DNA from: Cristatella mucedo
Taxonomy: Eukaryota > Bryozoa > Phylactolaemata > Cristatellidae
Direction: 5' to 3'
Length of the DNA: 64,000 bases
Assembly: GCA_009760855.2 (NCBI GenBank)
Contig: WPIO01000009.1
Location: forward strand, 4,063,001-4,127,000
The notes beneath the pieces are model-generated. The model saw nothing but the letters and a program-made list of their open reading frames with translations, had not been told where the DNA came from and did no database searches. The position numbers and the translations under genes are program-made. Of the stretch, positions 40,893-50,789 are shown one piece after another. The stretch's first letter is position 1; each line of letters starts with the position of its first letter.

Positions 40893-41880
40893 TGATAATA
40901 ATAATAATGGTAATAAATTTGATAAAGCACCTTCAGAGAACTCAATCTCTTTCTAGGCGCTTTACAATTGCTACAGAGGAAGCGCGATCAAATGGTTAGT
41001 GGTAGCATGCTCAAGAAACAACAATAATGACATGGTTAGATTTGACGTGCACAAGGGATCAGGATGCAAGTCTGGTTAGTGGCCGCATGCAACAGTGTCA
41101 GCACGCATAAGCACGTAAAGGACGAATCACAGGGACCCACTAAATGCTGTCATCAATAGATGCATTTTTAGTTTCTTTTTAAATGTGCCCAAGTCACGAG
41201 ATGAGTGAGATGTTATGATGTAGGTCGGGAGTGAGTTTCAGGCTTTGGGAGCATACGAACTAAAGGCACGGTCTCCAAGGATTTGAGGTTGTGCGAGGTA
41301 TTGGGAAAGTTAGATTCTGAAAACCGGGTGGGATGATGCTTAGCCTGGTGGGGGAGAAGATCCGATAGGTAGGCTGGAGCCAAAGAATGAATGGACCTGA
41401 AAGTGAGTGACAAAACCTTGATGTCGATGCGTTGCTTGACTGGGAGTCAGTGCAGGTCGGCGAGAAATGGTGTGATGCGGTAACTTCGATACTCACGACC
41501 GACAAGCTTAGCTACAGAGTTCTGAACCAGCTGTAAGCGCCTGATTCTGCGCCAGCTGTAAGTGTCTGATTGCACAGGCCGGTAGGCCAGGAAGCAGTGA
41601 GTTACAAAAGTCAGCATGGGATGTCACAAATGCATGGACCAATTTAGATGCGGTATCCTTGTCCAAACAATCACGAATTTTAGCAATGTTATCTAGCTGA
41701 AAGTAGGCAGACTTGACTGTGGAGCTGATGTGGCCGTCCAATTAAAGGTCACTTTGGAACACGACTCCTAAATTTCGCGAAGATTCAACAGTAGATACGC
41801 CGGCAGAGCTGATTTTGAGCGTTAGGCTTTCCAATGTCTGAATCACACTTGATTTAGCCATAACTAGGAAGTCTTGGGGC
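40893..41880 (-). mobile_element. LINE-A 3' half
   Basis: Starts, in element order, near the ARNLGV-like stretch at 41870 and runs through the C-terminal region (HLQLAQN, ITPLLADLHWLPVKQ) to the hairpin (AAAGCGCCTAGAAAGAGATT ... GGTGCTTTATC) and ATT tail at 40893-40918. A short repeat of the GCGCCTGATTCTGC phrase is inserted near 41540. Confidence 0.85.
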
Positions 41881-42164
41881 GACTTCACACAAAGTGTATA
41901 CATAATATAAGGCTTTTAATTACCGCAGAGGAGTACTAGCTACATCAACGACTGCCATACTGCTAGGTTTTTTGCGACTGAATGTAGAGTGGTACTCGAA
42001 ATAATGCAATTACTGCAAATTATTTATTTTTGTCAGATAGGACAGTCAAAATTTAATTTTTGTGGTACATTTTGGACTTATCATCAACTCAGCATTGGTT
42101 CTGTGAATAATTTGCAAAAGTAAAAAGCATAGCATCTCTTCCCACAGAAGGAACTAGTATGCAG

Positions 42165-42255
42165 AAGTTTCCTTTGCAGCAAATGTAAAGCGCCTAAAAA
42201 GAGGTTAAGTTCTCTGAGGGCACTTTATCAGCTGTATTATTATTATTACTATTGA
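42165..42255 (+). mobile_element. LINE-A 3' terminus
   Basis: Only the terminal hairpin (AAAGCGCCTAAAAAGAGGTT ... GGGCACTTTATC) and ATT tail remain. Confidence 0.8.
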
Positions 42256-42449
42256 CTAGGAGATGCAGAACACATCTGGTGCCAGTGGCGTACCGAATGG
42301 GGCAGGGGGGCATATGTCCCCGGGTGCTGGATCAGAGGGGCAGGATTAGGGGGCGCCAAATGGGTTCCTAATGCTGGGGAGGGGGTCGCCGCCAGGTGTA
42401 GTTCTACCACTGTGTAGTTCTACCATTTAATCAGTTGATGCTTCATTTT

Positions 42450-42525
42450 CAGCAAATGTAAAGTGCCTAGAAAGAGATTTCGTTCTCTGAAGGCGCTATA
42501 ACAAATGTATTATTATCATTAATTC
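42450..42525 (+). mobile_element. LINE-A 3' terminus
   Basis: Terminal hairpin (AAAGTGCCTAGAAAGAGATT ... AAGGCGCTATAAC) and ATT tail, a second very short copy 200 bases after the previous one. Confidence 0.8.
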
Positions 42526-43289
42526 GTCCCTGGGGGCACAATCTCTTAGGAACGCCACCGTGCGGTGCAGAATGTAAAGGGAGAAATATGCCCTACTGCT
42601 TACTAGTTCGTCAAGCCCAGTAATCTGACATCCAGAGATGCGGAAGAAAGCACCCGATAGTTGCTTTGAGGCCGGCTGCCTTGCAGCCATCGAAATCCCT
42701 AAATAGCTTTAACCGTAAAAGTTCTGCTTGTGTTGCTTAAGATTAGTTAGATAAGTCCACTTACACACACTGTATAGTGGTCTCCCGAGTTTCTAGCAAG
42801 GAAATATACAATGCGATATTTCTGAAACACGTTCTTCATTCCTTCGTGCAATGCAGCTCAATAGATAATAGCCACTCCTCATTGCCTGTGATATTGACAA
42901 CTTGAAAGAGAAAACAATAATTATAATAGCCTTCCAGCCCCATAATAAAACCCGAATAATAGCCTTCTTCCAGCCCCATAATAAAACCCGAATCTCTATT
43001 CAGGTGCTTTGCAACTCACTGTAACAGCAACATTCGCTGGTGATTTTTGACATGCGACGTTTCACGCTTCGACATGCAAACGCCCACGTGTATCGTGCTA
43101 TGGCCAGCATGCGAACCCGCATACAAAGCACTCAGGGCGAGTAGTTAGTAGGACCTCTGATTAGTGACGTGCCCAGGACTCGCTTGCAGGTAAGCAGGAA
43201 AAGCAGAGATAGGAAAAAAGAGAAGATTGGCTGACTGGGATGAAGAGAAAGCTTGAGCAGAATGCAGGTGCGTTTTAAGCTGAGACTTG

Positions 43290-43880
43290 ATGGCTGACTG
43301 AAGTCATTGCACATTGCGACAGAAGCTGTAGGGAGTTTCAGACTTTTGGTGTATATGAACTGAAGGCCCGGACACCAAATATTTCAATTTAACCTTACTG
43401 AATGCGGTGCTGAATGTAACAAAACGACAAGAAGCCGAGGAGCGGCTGGCGCCAGAGCTCGCAGGAAGACCAAGGAGAGATCGGACAAGTGGGCTGGTGC
43501 GAGTAAAGCGATCTGCGATATACCACAGAGATGATTTTGAAGACGATTTGATAAATGATGGGGAGATAGTGAAGCTCAGATAGAAGAGGCGTTATGCGGT
43601 GGCAACGCTGTTGACGGCACACCGGACGTGCGGATGAGATTTTCGACGAATGCAGACGATTAAGGGTACATGTGTCGGGAGTCCTCAACAAAGGAAATTA
43701 TAGTAACCTAGACGCAACGTCACAAATCCTTGAACTAGTTAAGCTCATGTGCTAATATGCAGGCCCTGGTTTTGGCAATGTTCCTCGGCTGAAAGTAGGC
43801 AAATATCTATCGGTTATGTTGGCGATGTCGGGAAATACGATGGTAGCGTCAAGTGTGATAAAGGCAACCTTATGACAGGC
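43290..43880 (-). mobile_element. Divergent LINE fragment (L2-like)
   Basis: The minus strand encodes LNRLHSSKISSARPVCRQQR and CHRITPLLSELHYLPIIYQI, clearly the same protein region as LINE-A (HITPLLADLHWLPVKQRIDF) but far diverged. Probably another L2-like family or a very old copy. Confidence 0.65.
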
Positions 43881-44290
43881 CTAGTGAGCCCATCGAGTGC
43901 ACCCTTGAAGCTTTAGGCTCTTCAAATACGGACACGAAATTATTTTTTTTGCAAAAGGAGTTTGTTGATAGACGCTTACGGGCTGCGTATCAGTGAAACT
44001 TCAGCCTCTACTAAGATGGGGCGTGGTAATTGTTTGAAAGTGCTACCAAGCTTTTATGGGCAGATTTCAAAGAGAAGGGGCTGATCTTATGTCATGCCTC
44101 ACAAGGACGAGGTTTACACCCGACATATCAAAATTCTAGCTGTGCTCTTGGTCCCATGACAATTCATCTCAGGCAGGAAAACGAAATGAGAAGTGTGGTG
44201 AGTTATGAAGACATTTCGAGGAGATAAGCAGCGTAGAACTAGCCGCGTTGAAGAGCTGAAAAGGGAGTGCTATTTATCTACACGAAATCT

Positions 44291-45140
44291 AGGTGTCATG
44301 TTCCCGTCTTGACTTCTGTAACTCACTGCTTGCTTGCCTACCAGCCTGTGCAATCAGGCGCTCACAGCTGGTGCAAAGCTCTGCATCCAGGCTTGTCTGT
44401 TGTGAGCGTCGAAGTTGCCACATCATAACATTTCTTGCCGACCTGCACTGGCTCCCAGTCAAGCAACGCATCAACTTCAAGGTTTTGTGGCTCACTTTTA
44501 GGTCCCTTCATTCTTTGGCACCAGCCTACCTATCAGATCTACTTCCCCACCAGGCTAAGCACCGCACCACCCACTTTCTACGCCGAGCTGGTTTTGTCCA
44601 GCGGTTAAAGGTGCCCGCCCCGACCAAGGCCTGGCTGAGGTCGTAAGCTTGAGCCCGAAGGCATATTTGAAGGGCCGGCATAGAGATTAAATTCTCTTAG
44701 GGCGCTATAGAAATGAAAAAAAATATATATAACTGTTTACCTATACCTCGTACAAACCTCAAACTCTTTGGAGACCGTGTCTTTAGTTTGTGTGCTCCCA
44801 CTGCATGGAACTCACTTCCTACTTGCGCCACGTCATCTACTGACTCGAGCACATTTAAAAAAAAAACTAAAACGCATATATTCATCGCAGCATTTCGTGG
44901 GTCGGTGTGATTCACCCTTTATGTGCTTATGCGTGCTGACACAACATGCTGCCACTAACTAGTTTTTGCATGCTGACCCTGTGCATGTCACCCCTAACCA
45001 TATTATTCTTGTTGTTTATTGAGCAAGCTACCACTAACCATTCGATCTTACTTCCTTTGCAGCAAGTGTAAAGTGCCTAGAAATAGATTGAGTTCTCAGA
45101 GAGGGATATATCAAATGTATTATTATTAAATTATTATCAT
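44291..45140 (+). mobile_element. LINE-A 3' half, split by SINE1
   Basis: LINE-A coding sequence (RLDFCNSLLACLPACAIRRS, HWLPVKQRINFKVLWLTFRS) to 44582, then a sense SINE1, then LINE-A again from about 44735 (FGDRVFSLCAPTAWNSLP) to the worn hairpin and ATT tail at 45120-45140. Confidence 0.88.
44583..44733 (+). mobile_element. SINE1 nested in LINE-A
   Basis: Head GAGCTGGTTTTGTCCAGCGG, a B-box region GGTCGTAAGCTTGAGCCC, and the LINE-like tail (GGGCCGGCATAGAGATTAAA, TTCTCTTAGGGCGCTATAG) ending AAATGAAAAAAAATATATAT. The LINE reading resumes directly after it. Confidence 0.85.
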
Positions 45141-46513
45141 GTTATAGCCGTAGCTTTTTTAACTATGAGGCTATCCATGTGCTGGGAATTAGGCATAAGC
45201 AGTAGTGCCAGCCTAGGGATGCTAGGTAGATCATCACAGCTAGTTTTCTTGAGCTTGTACTTATCATTAGTCGGATGGTATCAAATCAAAAACGTTTCCA
45301 AACCCAATCCTTTAATGATTTCAGTCGAACCTTATCTACAAGTAAATGGAGCAGAGCAGAGATTTTTAGTTACTCTTGGCAAGTGGAATTGTGTGTTCTC
45401 GACTAAGCGTAGTAGTCTTTTCAATCAATTTCAATACAATAGATATGCAAAGACAGATTGTATGTTGATGTGAGAGTCTCACCACAGAAAAATATTCTAT
45501 TTTAGCTGCCGCACTTACCGATATTAGACTAAATTATGGACTAATAAAAATGCAGCGTGCTCTTGCAACAAAAGACCTTCAACAATCGGGTCGATGCAAT
45601 AGGAAGTCGTCACTGTTAGACGCTGGCTTAGATGTGAATTTGGTCATTCTGGGTACAGCTTGAAGACTCCCTAACAAGTCTTAAAATACAACCAGTCGGT
45701 GCCATGTGATGCAATCTAAACATTGAAAATTTTTCAATACTTGAAATAAATTGGCATTCTGCCTGATAGCTCTATAATATTCCTCTGAATTCAGCAAATA
45801 GAAATGAATTAAATTAATTACTGGCAATTACATTAATTATTGGCTATTGCTTCCATTGCATCGAGTTGCAAATAGCCTGATTGTAGAGAGATTCAGTTCT
45901 CTTTGACCGCTACATTAGAATTTATATTTTTTAATTATACAAACGAAGATATACGGTCGCCCTTAGTACCAGTGACAGATTTGGCTCTCGTTTGGAGTCA
46001 CGTGAGTTTCACAAGGTTTTGGATGGTCGATATTAGCAGCTACTGTGCCGTGGCCTAACCTGACTCAAAATAACAACGAGCAATCGATTGGCCACTGGTC
46101 ACCCTGTACGCAAGTGATGCACTCTGTGCGCAGGTCGCCTTATATACCAAGCCTCCCGTTACGATCCATCAGAGAAGGCGATTCAATTTTCGGTTTTACC
46201 CTAGTAGCTAATCAGCTCTCAGCGTGATAGGCCCAACTCCCAAGCAGTCAGCGTAATAGAGCGACATGTAACCGGCGTAATAACAGCAGACGCCAGTCGC
46301 TAGCGAAAGGGCGCTACCGACGCGGACGACAAACACGTGATAAGAGTGCTGGCACCACGATGACCTCCATGCAGACGACCTTCAATAAAATAGGCTCGCC
46401 TCGATCACGTTGCTATCCCATTGCTTCCGGTGCAACGCAGGCACTTCCGTCGGAGTTAGCCCTCCACTTGCTGTTCAAACGGTTGCGCTGCCGTGCTCGT
46501 GGTTCGCCGAGAA
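45141..46513. other. Intergenic, with a retroposon tail
   Basis: A worn LINE/SINE1 3' tail (GTAGAGAGATTCAGTTCTCT) is visible at about 45875-45930. The final 250 bases become GC-richer and should hold the promoter of the small membrane protein gene. Frame 45165-45473 has no domain. Confidence 0.5.
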
Positions 46514-46607
46514 ATGGTTGATTTAAGCGGCAGCAATTCTCCATTTCAGCAGAGCATCGACAATTCGGTGTTTATAATTCCAGCCGTTTTTGTGGTGCTG
46601 CTAGTCG
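46514..46607 (+). CDS. Small membrane protein exon 1
   Basis: 31 codons plus one base, ending inside the membrane helix before GTAAGG. Confidence 0.6.
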
Positions 46608-47719
46608 GTAAGGCGACGGCGATGCTGCGGCATTTCTGTTCTGCCGTCCGTCGCTCGCTTTCCTTTCGCGTGCCGGCCGTCACCGCTGGTTCGCCGCAAC
46701 CAGCGGCGGCGGCGGCTCTCAGTCAGCGAGTGCAGCCGATTGCCGCTCGCTATTGCCGCCGCGTCTTTTCCGCCGCGCCTTTGCCGCGACTGCGCTCGTC
46801 GACGTATGCGCGGCGCCGCGCGAGTTCGTACTCGCTCACGCCTCTACCGTATGGCTGGACTTAGCGGAACCCCAGCCGGCTGCTGGCAGCCTCCTTTCGC
46901 ACGTCGGCGTATGTCAGGCGCGAATGCACAGCGCCAAGTGTAATCCGTTGCCTAGATTCGTCGAAGCTCGCTATCTTTGACCTGCCACGCACGCACGCAC
47001 GCGCGCCGGCGAACACATGCCTGTTCTCGCGCCTCGTTGAGCGTGCGACTCAGTTCTCAGTCTCGTCGTCAGATGCGACTCGAGCAGGTCGCTGCAGCAT
47101 GTCTTTGAATGGCGGCGTCTCTCCGGATTCATGGCTGAGCCAGGCGCTCAGCTACGCTGCAGTCTGCTGCATCGTCTTCGTGCTACCGGCTTCGCTATCG
47201 CTAGGCAGCCTCGGTAATCGCCGAATCGGCGTCCTGTCGGCCTCGCAGTTCGTCCTTCATGTGCACCGAGGGCGCTCACGGTGGTAGGCCATGTGTTAAA
47301 AGATTGCGATGATCTTGTTTCGAGGGCCGTGCGAAATCAAGTCAGACTTGCCACGGTGGCGCTCCTCCTTAGCTGGTGCAGGCCTGTTGTCCACGTGTCG
47401 CTAGGCTCTCCTCTCCCTCCTCCCTCCTCCACCCTACCAGTCACTGCCTGCCCCTGCATTCGGTCCGTGAGGACGTGGCACGATCGGCTTGAGGCCATGC
47501 AACAACCAAGGTGTTTCGCTGCGGCGTCTTGCACTTCTACGTTGCTTTGTAGCTTACTGCGCCTACAAGCTGGTCGACAACATAAAGAGCAAGCAAAAAG
47601 CCAAGGAGGAGAAGAAGAAGCTAAAGCAGCAGCGTAAAGAAGGAGCGAAAGGTGGCAGCGAGTCGAAGAAGGAGCCGACCAAAGGTGGCAGCAGTGGGGA
47701 ATCCAAGAAAGCCAAGTAG
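46514..47719 (+). CDS. Small single-pass membrane protein, 2 exons
   Basis: Join 46514-46607 and 47553-47719; 86 residues. I do not recognise the family. Residues 1-17 are polar (MVDLSGSNSPFQQSIDN), 18-37 form a membrane helix (FIIPAVFVVLLVAYCAY, interrupted by the intron at codon 32), and the rest is a Lys-rich, coiled-coil-like and then Gly/Ser/Lys tail ending ESKKAK. The layout resembles small integral membrane proteins with a cytosolic basic tail, but I cannot match it to one. Start: first in-frame ATG, G at -3. Donor GTAAGG, acceptor TTTGTAG, phase 1. A candidate alternative first exon lies in the intron. Confidence 0.62.
46608..47552 (+). other. Intron of the small membrane protein gene
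   Basis: GC-rich, with an ACGC-type repeat near 46985-47005 and a C/T-rich stretch at 47408-47435. Long frames here overlap in several phases. The one worth notice is 47099-47213, a possible alternative first exon. Confidence 0.55.
47099..47213 (+). other. Candidate alternative first exon
   Basis: ATG with A at -3, 38 codons plus one base (phase 1, the same as exon 1), then GTAATC. Encodes MSLNGGVSPDSWLSQALSYA and then a hydrophobic AVCCIVFVLPASLSL. Joining it to exon 2 would also give a polar start, a membrane helix and the same tail. Supported only by phase and architecture. Confidence 0.35.
47553..47719 (+). CDS. Small membrane protein exon 2
   Basis: Completes Ala32, then YCAYKLVDNIKSKQKAKEE, KKKLKQQRK and a Gly/Ser/Lys tail to TAG. 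Confidence 0.65.
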
Positions 47720-47992
47720 AACGGTGAACTGCAGTGGGTGGCTGCGCCTACCACTCTGCCGCTCTCCTAACCTGCAGCTGGGCGCCAGGGCTACCGACAC
47801 CGAGCTCTGGACCCTTTGCTGGCCAGCTGCATTCGGACTTGTAAAGCAATCGCACGACCAGCTGAGCCGGGGGTCAGTGGCCACGTTTAGGCCGGTGCAG
47901 TTGATAAGAGACAGCAAGCCAAAGATATGTATGAAAAAGCTGTGTCGAATGCTTCCCGCGAGAAATTGACATTAGAGGCTATTGACAGTGGT

Positions 47993-47998
47993 AATAAA
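47993..47998 (+). terminator. Poly(A) signal
   Basis: AATAAA 274 bases after the stop of the small membrane protein gene. It fits as its polyadenylation signal. Confidence 0.65.
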
Positions 47999-48489
47999 TA
48001 AGTTTGCTGGCCCGCCTGCTGACTTCGAATCGTATTTAGCATGAATCGCCTCGAACAATAGCAGATGCTGCTGCAGCTGTTTGTTTGGAGACGAGCGTAC
48101 CAGGTTATTTAGGTAGCTGCTTGGGGGGGGGACATATCGTCCTCGTGCAGACCTTTCTCTGTATTATCCATCGTACTGGTTTGGTGCATCTGTCTTGTGT
48201 GCCTCGTTTCATCGTTATCGATATGTTTTGTACTTATAATCTTACCATTATTGATACACTTAATGCACTTAGTAAAAGTACGACCGTGCTTAAGGATGTT
48301 GGTGTATAGGTGTTTCAACTATGTCAGGCTATTAGCTGACCTGAGGTTTAGCGTAATGTAGAAAGATTGCCCTTGTTTTGTTTTTAGGCTATTAACTGGT
48401 GTGATAGGCCATCTGAATTAACAGAGTCTAATCGCTCTATGGATTAATAGAAATGAAGACCATTAGCTTATTCTGGTTGAAGTTGGAGT

Positions 48490-48640
48490 AATGCCCCAGG
48501 GTCTTAGCCCAGAGGTAAGGTACTTGCTCCTCACAAGCCTGGTCGTGGGTCCGAGTCCTTCTGTTATTTTGTCTGATTCTTTTTGTTGCCTACTGCAAGT
48601 GACTTCGATAGCTATCGAGGCTCTTGCCGTATTCTTATTA
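48490..48640 (+). mobile_element. SINE2 element
   Basis: Head GGTCTTAGCCCAGAGGTAAG, B-box-like GTGGGTCCGAGTCC, body with CTACTGCAAGTGACTTCGAT; the tail is cut by the following SINE1. Confidence 0.75.
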
Positions 48641-48790
48641 CGCTGGTTTAGCCCAGGGGTAAAGGTTTAACGACCGAGGTCAAGGTGCTTGCCCAGACGA
48701 CCGAGGTTGTAGGTTCGAGCCCTTCGGCATATGTGAAGCGCCTGGATAGAGATTCAGTTCTCCTATGGTGCTATACAAATGAATTGCGCG
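48641..48790 (+). mobile_element. SINE1, best-preserved copy
   Basis: A box TAGCCCAGGGG, B box GGTTCGAGCCC, then GAAGCGCCTGGATAGAGATT, CAGTTCTCCTATGGTGCTAT and a final ACAAATGAA. The second half aligns with the LINE-A 3' hairpin. Confidence 0.85.
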
Positions 48791-48825
48791 CGCACACACA
48801 CACACACACACGCACACACACAAAC
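48791..48825. repeat. (CA)n microsatellite
   Basis: GC then CA dinucleotide run directly after the SINE1 3' end. Confidence 0.9.
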
Positions 48826-49219
48826 ATATGTATATTAGGCTGTTAAATTAGCTAAATTGTAATGATACCGAGCCTTTCCATCGTAAGTGCTGCACAGCAG
48901 TTGAGGTTTAGCCTGAGTCGAGTTAAAATCTAGTCGAGGAATGAGGTCGACACGCCCAAAGATGGGGGCTAGTGATTGTTCAATCCTGGGGTTGTCGAAT
49001 TTCCATATAATGTAATGAATCACGATAATTCTTGTAGAGGGTATAGATCGGTCTTGCATAGTGACAAGAGATACGATGAAAGGTCGGAAAACGGATGGAA
49101 GAGAAGTATGCAATTGCAAAAATGATAGCACGGAAGAGGCCATTACGGTATTTTTGGTGTAGCTTGGTAGGATAAAGGATATGAGTTTTTTGGAGCTTGA
49201 ATTGCCTAAAGAGGGTAGT

Positions 49220-49995
49220 CCAAGATTATTAATAACAATAATGATAATACATTTGTATAGTGCCCTCAGAAATTGTAATCTCTTTCTAGGCATTTTACAT
49301 TTTTGTAAAGGAAGCATGATCACATGGCTGGTGGTGCTCAATGTAAAAAGCATCGTGGTTACAGGTGACGTGAGTGTCTGCATGAAAATATGGTTAGTGG
49401 AAGCATGCAGTGTCAGTATTCATGGGCACACACAGGACGAATCACATGTACCCATTAATGTTGTTTTAAATAGATGCGTTTTAGGTTGTTTTTTAATGTC
49501 AAGTCAGAGGATGTGGTGATGCCAGTCGGAAATGAATTCCAGGCTTTGGAACCATACGAACGAAAGGCACAGTCTCCACAGGATTTGAGATTCGTCCGAG
49601 GTGTAGCTAAATGATTTGATTCAGAAAAGCAGGTGGTACGATGCCTAGCATTGTAGAGGAGTAAATGTCATAGGTAGGATGGAGCCAGAGAAAGAAGGGA
49701 TCTAAAAGTGAGTGACAGAACCTTGAAGTCGATGCGTTGCTTGACTGGTAGCCAGACTAGATCCGTGGGAAGTGGTGTGGTGTGGCGACTGCAACGTTCA
49801 CGACGGACAAGCCTAACTGCAGCGTTTTGCACCAACTGTAAGCACCTGATTGCACAGGCCGGCAGACCGGCAAGCAGTGAGTTACAGAAGCCGAGACGGG
49901 ATGTCACAAATGCACGGACCAATTTACATGTAGTATTTCTGTCTATGCACGGCCGAATTTTGGAAATTATGCAGCTGAAAGTGTTACTCCTCGGC
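49220..49995 (-). mobile_element. LINE-A 3' half
   Basis: Minus strand: FCNSLLAGLPACAIRCLQLV, VWLPVKQRIDFKVLSLTFRS, 3' UTR, worn hairpin and ATT tail at 49220-49245. Confidence 0.85.
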
Positions 49996-50029
49996 TGCCC
50001 CTGCAAGTGGCAGCACTCGGGATGCTGTC

Positions 50030-50645
50030 GCGATGCACGGCGATAGCAGACGAGGCACTGGCATGGTTTAAATCATACTTGTCCGATCGCGGTAAGTTTC
50101 ATGTATGGGTCAAGTCTCATCCACCAGACCAGTCACCTGTGGAGTCCCTCAAGGGTCCGTCCTCGGTCCTTTGCCGTTTTCCATGTATACTCAACCTCTA
50201 GAAAAAGTTATTCAGGCTCATGGAATAGGTTATCACTTTTATGCTGACGATACTCAGCTGTATTTGTCATTTAAAACGTCGAAATCTGCTGCATTGACTA
50301 ACACACTGAATGCCTGCCTTGCAGATATTTGATCCTGGATGTCTGCAAATTTCCTTAAACTAGACAATGATAAAATGCAACTGCTGCTCATAGGACACCC
50401 CAAGCTTGTGGCTGAACTTGAAGGCTTCGCTCTTCTAATAGGTGATGCTGTTGTGCCGCCACCGTGTGCTCGGAATTTAGGTGCTGTCTTCGACAGCTGC
50501 CTAAATTGTAAAAGTCTTGTTAAGAAGACTGCTTCCACAGCTGGCCATCTTGTCCGATCTCTATCTAAGATTAGGAACTGTCTTCCACCGTGGCTTGCAA
50601 AGAATTTATCAAGCTCCTTAGTTCTGTATCGGCTAGATTATTGTA
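50030..50645 (+). mobile_element. LINE-B copy 1, internal fragment
   Basis: A second L2-like [16 protein letters not shown], a [15 protein letters not shown] stretch, [14 protein letters not shown] (catalytic box intact), ARNLGAVFDSCLN, and SSLVLYRLDYCN. It is cut at 50645 by a LINE-A 3' end. Stops and frameshifts present. Confidence 0.85.
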
Positions 50646-50745
50646 ATACTAATAATAATACACTTGATAAAGCGCCCTCAGAAAACTCAATCTCTTTCTA
50701 GGTGCTGTACATTTGCTGCAACGGAAACACGATCTCTTTTGGCTA
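50646..50745 (-). mobile_element. LINE-A 3' terminus inside LINE-B
   Basis: ATT tail (50646-50660), hairpin (AGCGCCCTCAGAAAACTCAA, TCTCTTTCTAGGTGCTGTAC on the plus strand) and a little LINE-A 3' UTR. It lies exactly where LINE-B copy 1 stops. Confidence 0.82.
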
Positions 50746-50789
50746 GGCTACCGAAAAAAGCTACTAGGCCACTGCAACTGGCGATGAAA

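Larger units (their letters stand above)
41881..44290. other. Repeat-rich intergenic segment
   Basis: Besides the LINE tails and the worn LINE described separately, it has an imperfect tandem duplication of about 33 bases (ATAATAGCCTTCCAGCCCCA... at 42925-42992). No gene recognised. Confidence 0.5.

Noticed and set aside
43395-43691. 98-codon frame with His/Leu-rich motif
   Set aside because: It is the C-terminal region of a diverged L2-like LINE, not a host gene.
48700-48720. tRNA gene suggested by B-box-like motifs here and at other places
   Set aside because: The A and B boxes are followed by retroposon bodies, the copies repeat through the window, and no cloverleaf with an acceptor stem is evident; they are SINE heads.
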